Shown: piece after piece, positions 60,631-64,000 of the stretch
How positions within the stretch are numbered: position 1 is the stretch's first letter
Layout of the letters: each line of letters opens with the position of its first letter
NCBI GenBank assembly: GCA_031390755.1
Contig: JANMTS010000148.1
Span: 1-64,000, forward strand
Direction of reading: 5' to 3'
Source: DATMER01 sp031390755
GTDB lineage: Bacteria; Acidobacteriota; Thermoanaerobaculia; Multivoradales; UBA5704
Length of the DNA: 64,000 bases
Translations under genes and position numbers: made by a program
The notes under the pieces: generated by a model
The model's database searches: none
What the model was told of the DNA's origin: nothing
What the model saw: the letters and a program-made list of their open reading frames with translations, nothing else

Positions 60631-61782
60631 TCACCGGTAGTTTCCCGGGTCTCCCGTCTGGAACACCACGACCTTCTCTCCCTCCGAGAACGCTCCGGCC
60701 GCCGCGAGATCCTCCGTGGCGGCGAGCGCGGCGGCTCCCTCGGGACCGAGGAGCAGGCCTTCGAGCCGAGCCGCCCGGTCGAGGATGCCGCCGATACCGA
60801 CGAGGCGCGCTTCGTCGACCGCGATGGCCGTGCCCCCGGACTCCCGCACCGCCTGGAGAACCAGGAAATCGCCGATCGCCCTCGGCACGCGCAGGCCCCA
60901 GACCCGTGTGCGCGGCTCGTCCCAGGGCTCGGCGGAGGCCTCGCCGCGCTCGAAGGCGCGGACGATCGGCGCGCATCCGGCGGCCTGGACGACCACGAAG
61001 CGCGGTTTTTTGGCGCCGACGAGCCCCAGCCGGCGCAGCTCGGCGAACGCCTTGTGCATGCCCACGACGCCGGTGCCGCCGCCGAGCGGATAGACGATCC
61101 AGTCGGGCAGCTCCCAGCCGAGCTGCTCCGCCAGCTCGAGGCCCATGGTCTTCTTGCCTTCGGCCCGGTACGGCTCGCGCAGCGTGGAGACGTTCCAGAA
61201 GCCGTCGTCCTGGCGCAGCAGCTTCGAGGCTTCCACCAGGGTGCCGGGAGAGGTCAGCACCTCGGCGCCGTGCGCCCGGCAGCGCTCCTCGATCGTGGGC
61301 GGCGTGTCTTCGGGCAGGGCGACGCGGGCGCGCAGGCCGGCTGCCGCCGCGTAGGCGGTCAGGGCGAGGGCCGCGTTGCCCGCGCTGGCGAGCTGAACTC
61401 CGGCGGCGCCCAGCTCACGCGCCCGGTTGACGGCGAGCGACAGGCCACGGGCCTTGAACGAGCCGGTGGGATTGCGCGCCTCGTCCTTGACCAACAGCTC
61501 GACTCCGGGAGGTGCCATTCGACTCAGGCGCACGAGCGGCGTGCCGCCTTCGCCCAGGTCGACCCTGCCCTCAAAGTCGGAAACCGGCAGCAGCTCGCGG
61601 TAGCGCCAGAGCGTCCAGGGGCGGCCGGGAAGGGCGCGCTTCAGCTCCTCTCCCTTGCCCGGATCGAGGTCGTACTCCACCAGCCAGGGCGCGCCCGCAG
61701 GGGAGAGGAAGGCAGGCTCGTTCAACGGCGCGGTCTCGCCGGTGCGCGAGCAGACGAGGTGTCGGGCCCAGTTTGAGGTCAA
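60631..61782 (-). CDS. thrC: Threonine synthase
   Basis: 383 residues. PLP Lys in KDEARNPTGSFKARGLSLAV, the phosphate cup YPLGGGTGVVGM and an N-terminal CSRTGETAPLN-like zinc-type segment. Converts O-phosphohomoserine to threonine. ATGA overlap with the lipoprotein gene. The N-terminal cysteines are only partly conserved, so a diverged paralog cannot be excluded. Confidence 0.9.
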   Translation of the reverse strand: MTSNWARHLVCSRTGETAPLNEPAFLSPAGAPWLVEYDLDPGKGEELKRALPGRPWTLWRYRELLPVSDFEGRVDLGEGGTPLVRLSRMAPPGVELLVKDEARNPTGSFKARGLSLAVNRARELGAAGVQLASAGNAALALTAYAAAAGLRARVALPEDTPPTIEERCRAHGAEVLTSPGTLVEASKLLRQDDGFWNVSTLREPYRAEGKKTMGLELAEQLGWELPDWIVYPLGGGTGVVGMHKAFAELRRLGLVGAKKPRFVVVQAAGCAPIVRAFERGEASAEPWDEPRTRVWGLRVPRAIGDFLVLQAVRESGGTAIAVDEARLVGIGGILDRAARLEGLLLGPEGAAALAATEDLAAAGAFSEGEKVVVFQTGDPGNYR

Positions 61783-62264
61783 GGGGTCTTCCCGTTCTCC
61801 GGCGTCTCCAGCCGGGCAATCAGTTCGGAGTTGTAGCGGACCGACGGGACCGGCTCGGGAGGAGCTCCCGCGAGCAGGCGCCGGACCTCGGCGATCCGGC
61901 GGTCCGTCTCGGCCTTCGCGGCCGGATCCGTGACGGTCCGGCGGCGTTCTTCAAGGGATCTCAGGATGCTCCGGCGGCTCTCGATCACGCGGCGGTCGAG
62001 CTTGCCGGCCGTCGCGGCCAGCCTCGCCTCCTGGACGCGCGCCCGGATCCAGTCGCGCTCCCCGGGGCTGAATCCATCCGCACCGGCCGGGTCTTTCAGA
62101 GCTCGGCTCAGATATCGGCTCACCTGCGCCTCGGTGAGGCGGCCGTCGGCCGGAGGGGTGAAGGCCGTCTCCTTCCTCGCCGGCTCGCGGCCGCAAGCGG
62201 CCAGCAGCCCCAGGGCCATCAGGGCCATCAGGGAAATACTGAAAAGGACGGTCCGGCGGATCAT
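61779..62264 (-). CDS. Small putative lipoprotein
   Basis: 161 residues. SLMALMALGLLAACGRE is a lipobox. The body is a charged helical repeat (VSRYLSRALKDPAG, VQEARLAATAGKLDRRVIESRR). Overlaps der and thrC by 4 bp each. No recognised domain. Confidence 0.75.
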   Translation of the reverse strand: MIRRTVLFSISLMALMALGLLAACGREPARKETAFTPPADGRLTEAQVSRYLSRALKDPAGADGFSPGERDWIRARVQEARLAATAGKLDRRVIESRRSILRSLEERRRTVTDPAAKAETDRRIAEVRRLLAGAPPEPVPSVRYNSELIARLETPENGKTP

Positions 62265-63565
62265 TCCGTCCGCTTGCGCACCACCAGCCGAACCGGGACG
62301 CCGGGGAGCTCCAGCTCCTCGCGCAGCCGGTTCTCCAGATACCGCCGGTAGGTGTGGTTGCGCGGCAGCGACCGGTTCGCGAAGAGCATGAACGTGGGCG
62401 GCGCCGTCGAGACCTGCGTCGTGTAGTACAGGCGCCAGGGCGCTCCGTGAATGGCCGGCGGGCTCACGCGCTTGATCGCCGCCTCGAAGAAGCGGTTGAG
62501 CTGCCCCGTGCTCAGCCGGATGTGGTAGGCCTTCAGCACCTCGTCGATCGGCTTCCAGAGCTTCTCCACCCCGCGCCCGGTGAGAGCGGAGACGTTCACC
62601 CGGCCGGGATCGGACAGCAGCTCGTCCATGCGCTCCATCTGGAGCTCCAGCTTCTCGCGCTTCTCCTCGTCGAGGAGATCCCACTTGTTGATCGCCAACA
62701 CCGCGGCGCGGCCGAGCTCCCAGATCGTGCCGGCGATGGCCATGTCGCCGCTGGTGACCCCCTGCGAGGCGTCGATCACCAGCACCGCCACCTGGCAGCG
62801 CTCGATCTGGCGCCGCGCCATCATCACGGCCAGCTCCTCGGGCTGCCCGGTGGTCTGGCTGCGCCGCCGGATGCCCGCCGTGTCGATCAGCAGGTACGGC
62901 TTGTCGTCCCGCATCACCAGCGTGTCCACCGGGTCGCGGGTCGTGCCCGCCACCGGGGAGACCAGGGACCGGGTCTGGCCGGCGATCCGGTTGAGCAGCG
63001 ACGACTTGCCCACGTTCGGCCGGCCGACGATCGCCACGGGAGGAGCGTCCGGCGTGGGCACGTCCGGAATCTCGGGCAGGGCGAGGGCGAGGGCCTCGCG
63101 CAGGTCCGCGATACCGCCGCCGTGCTCGGCCGAAAGGAGAATCTGCTGGTCGATCCCCAGGCCATAGAACTCGGAGAAGCGCTCCCGGGCCTCCCGGGTG
63201 TCCCCCTTGTTCACGATGAGGATCGTCGGCTTGCCGTAGCGGCGGAGGCGCTCCCAGACCACCTCGTCGGCGGACACGAGCCCCTGCTTGCCGTCCACGA
63301 CCATCAGCAGCAGGTCGCTCTCCTCGACCGCCATGAACACCTGGGTCGACAGACCGAGCGGGTCGTCCTGAAGCATCAGGCCGCCCGTGTCGATGATCTG
63401 GAAGGATCGCTCGTCGGTCAGGTGGGAGATGCCGGTGATCCGGTCGCGGGTGACGCCGGGCAGATCGTGGACGATGGCCTGACGCTTCCCCACCAGGCGG
63501 TTGAACAGGGTCGACTTTCCCACATTGGGACGGCCGACGATCGCGACAGTTGGAGTCAGAGCCAT
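62261..63565 (-). CDS. der: Ribosome-assembly GTPase Der (EngA)
   Basis: 434 residues with two G domains: GRPNVGKSTLFNRLVGKR, DTGG, NKGD and GRPNVGKSSLLNRIAGQ, DTAG, NKWD, followed by the KH-like domain (YRRYLENRLREELELPGVPVRLV). Needed for 50S assembly. Head of the minus-strand run ending at 56433. Confidence 0.97.
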   Translation of the reverse strand: MALTPTVAIVGRPNVGKSTLFNRLVGKRQAIVHDLPGVTRDRITGISHLTDERSFQIIDTGGLMLQDDPLGLSTQVFMAVEESDLLLMVVDGKQGLVSADEVVWERLRRYGKPTILIVNKGDTREARERFSEFYGLGIDQQILLSAEHGGGIADLREALALALPEIPDVPTPDAPPVAIVGRPNVGKSSLLNRIAGQTRSLVSPVAGTTRDPVDTLVMRDDKPYLLIDTAGIRRRSQTTGQPEELAVMMARRQIERCQVAVLVIDASQGVTSGDMAIAGTIWELGRAAVLAINKWDLLDEEKREKLELQMERMDELLSDPGRVNVSALTGRGVEKLWKPIDEVLKAYHIRLSTGQLNRFFEAAIKRVSPPAIHGAPWRLYYTTQVSTAPPTFMLFANRSLPRNHTYRRYLENRLREELELPGVPVRLVVRKRTE

Positions 63566-63598
63566 ATCGGCGGGAGCATAGCACCACGGACCGGCCCG

Positions 63599-63628
63599 GG
63601 CCCGGAGACCTTGGAAGGCCTCCGGACC
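63599..63628. terminator. GC-rich hairpin upstream of der
   Basis: GGCCCGGAGACC and GGCCTCCGGACC pair over 12 bp (two G-U type) around TTGGAA, in the 88-bp gap between the beta-barrel gene stop and the der start. No T-run next to it; a TTTTTT lies just past the barrel stop. Confidence 0.45.
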
Positions 63629-63653
63629 CGGGGGGCTGCCGGGCCGAAAAAAC

Positions 63654-64000
63654 TCAGTAGAGCAAAGCGTAACCGAGCTTCAGGAAGAAGCTGCGGTCGG
63701 TCGGCGTGAGGTCGACGTTCTGGAAGCCGAGGCGAGTATCAGTGTAACCGGCAAAGAGCACGGTCTGGGGGTTGAGCTTGTAGGAGAAGAGGAACTGTCC
63801 GAAGAAGTCGGTCTGTGACGCGCGCACCGGACGCAGGTACAGCGACGGGTTGCGCTGCAGATCCTGATACTGGGCGATCGCGCGGATGAACGTCCGGACG
63901 TTGAACTGGTAGATGAGCCTCATCTGCGTCAGGTTGGCCTCGAAGAGCTGGCCGCCCTGGACGTCGAGCGTCTGATAGGCGTGGTCGAGCTGGACGCTGA
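63654..64000 (-). CDS. C-terminus of an outer-membrane beta-barrel protein (DUF5916-like)
   Basis: Only the last 115 residues are in the window and the frame is open to the edge. Alternating strands (VRTFIRAIAQYQDLQRNPSLY, FGQFLFSYKLNPQTVLFAGY, RSFFLKLGYALLY) and a terminal Tyr are typical of barrels inserted by BamA; the YKLNPQTVLFAGY pattern resembles DUF5916 proteins. Substrate unknown. Confidence 0.7.
   Translation of the reverse strand, partial: SVQLDHAYQTLDVQGGQLFEANLTQMRLIYQFNVRTFIRAIAQYQDLQRNPSLYLRPVRASQTDFFGQFLFSYKLNPQTVLFAGYTDTRLGFQNVDLTPTDRSFFLKLGYALLY

Overview
The window comes from the chromosome of a GC-rich Gram-negative bacterium. Lipopolysaccharide export genes (lptC/lptA fusion, lptB, lptF/lptG fusion), sigma-54, HPr kinase, a ferredoxin-dependent 2-oxoacid oxidoreductase, and tandem ECF-like sigma factors with TPR partners together suggest Acidobacteriota (perhaps a Thermoanaerobaculia-like lineage). 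That placement is an inference from gene content, not a phylogeny. Several promoters read TTGNCC-17 bp-TAGNNT, and many lie only 6-13 bp before the start codon, so leaderless mRNAs look common.

Layout. 1-6.8 kb: three tandem minus-strand TIR/NB-ARC/TPR genes (bacterial NLR-like), mosaic copies of one another. 6.8-8.1 kb: a REP-like inverted-repeat element, a DUF433/PIN-like toxin-antitoxin pair and a Phd-like small ORF. 8.1-23.3 kb: a long plus-strand housekeeping run: accA, recJ, lptC/lptA fusion, lptB, rpoN, a permease-less regulatory PTS (EIIA-Ntr, HprK, RapZ, EIIA-Man, HPr, EI), a cupin, a lipoprotein, miaB and a bifunctional nuclease. 23.4-28 kb: parA, parB, queD and a single-chain LptF-LptG fusion. 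28-31.5 kb: three paralogous ECF-like sigma factors, a TPR partner and a 36-codon peptide gene. 31.6-37.2 kb: two uncharacterised proteins, metK with a structured leader, a DUF84 protein, a SpoU methyltransferase, rpiB and murB. 37.4-44.7 kb: an uncharacterised protein, a two-gene 2-oxoacid:ferredoxin oxidoreductase (ferredoxin-alpha and beta-gamma fusions), pyrE, an NtrC-type regulator and an HtrA protease.

44.8-56.4 kb is the accessory part: a winged-helix-like protein beside an array of repeated half-sites, an XRE-TPR protein with a zinc-finger anti-sigma-like partner, a secreted Asp-rich repeat protein, an AbrB-like protein, about 480 bp of degenerate 21-bp repeats, then a subtilisin-like protease followed by three overlapping paralogous secreted proteins of unknown family, a RelE/ParE-type module and gene remnants. 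A 70-bp direct repeat flanks the protease block, which suggests duplication or insertion.

56.4-64 kb: a compact minus-strand run: der, lipoprotein, thrC, thiolase, SDR reductase and a CHASE/PAS histidine kinase, preceded by the C-terminus of an outer-membrane beta-barrel protein cut by the window end.

Best candidates for undescribed biology: the TIR-NLR triplet; the S8 protease with its three secreted paralogs and flanking repeats; and the sigma/ZAS/XRE genes that share one TPR sensor module, with similar promoters before all three sigma genes. No rRNA, tRNA, CRISPR array or complete insertion sequence was recognised.
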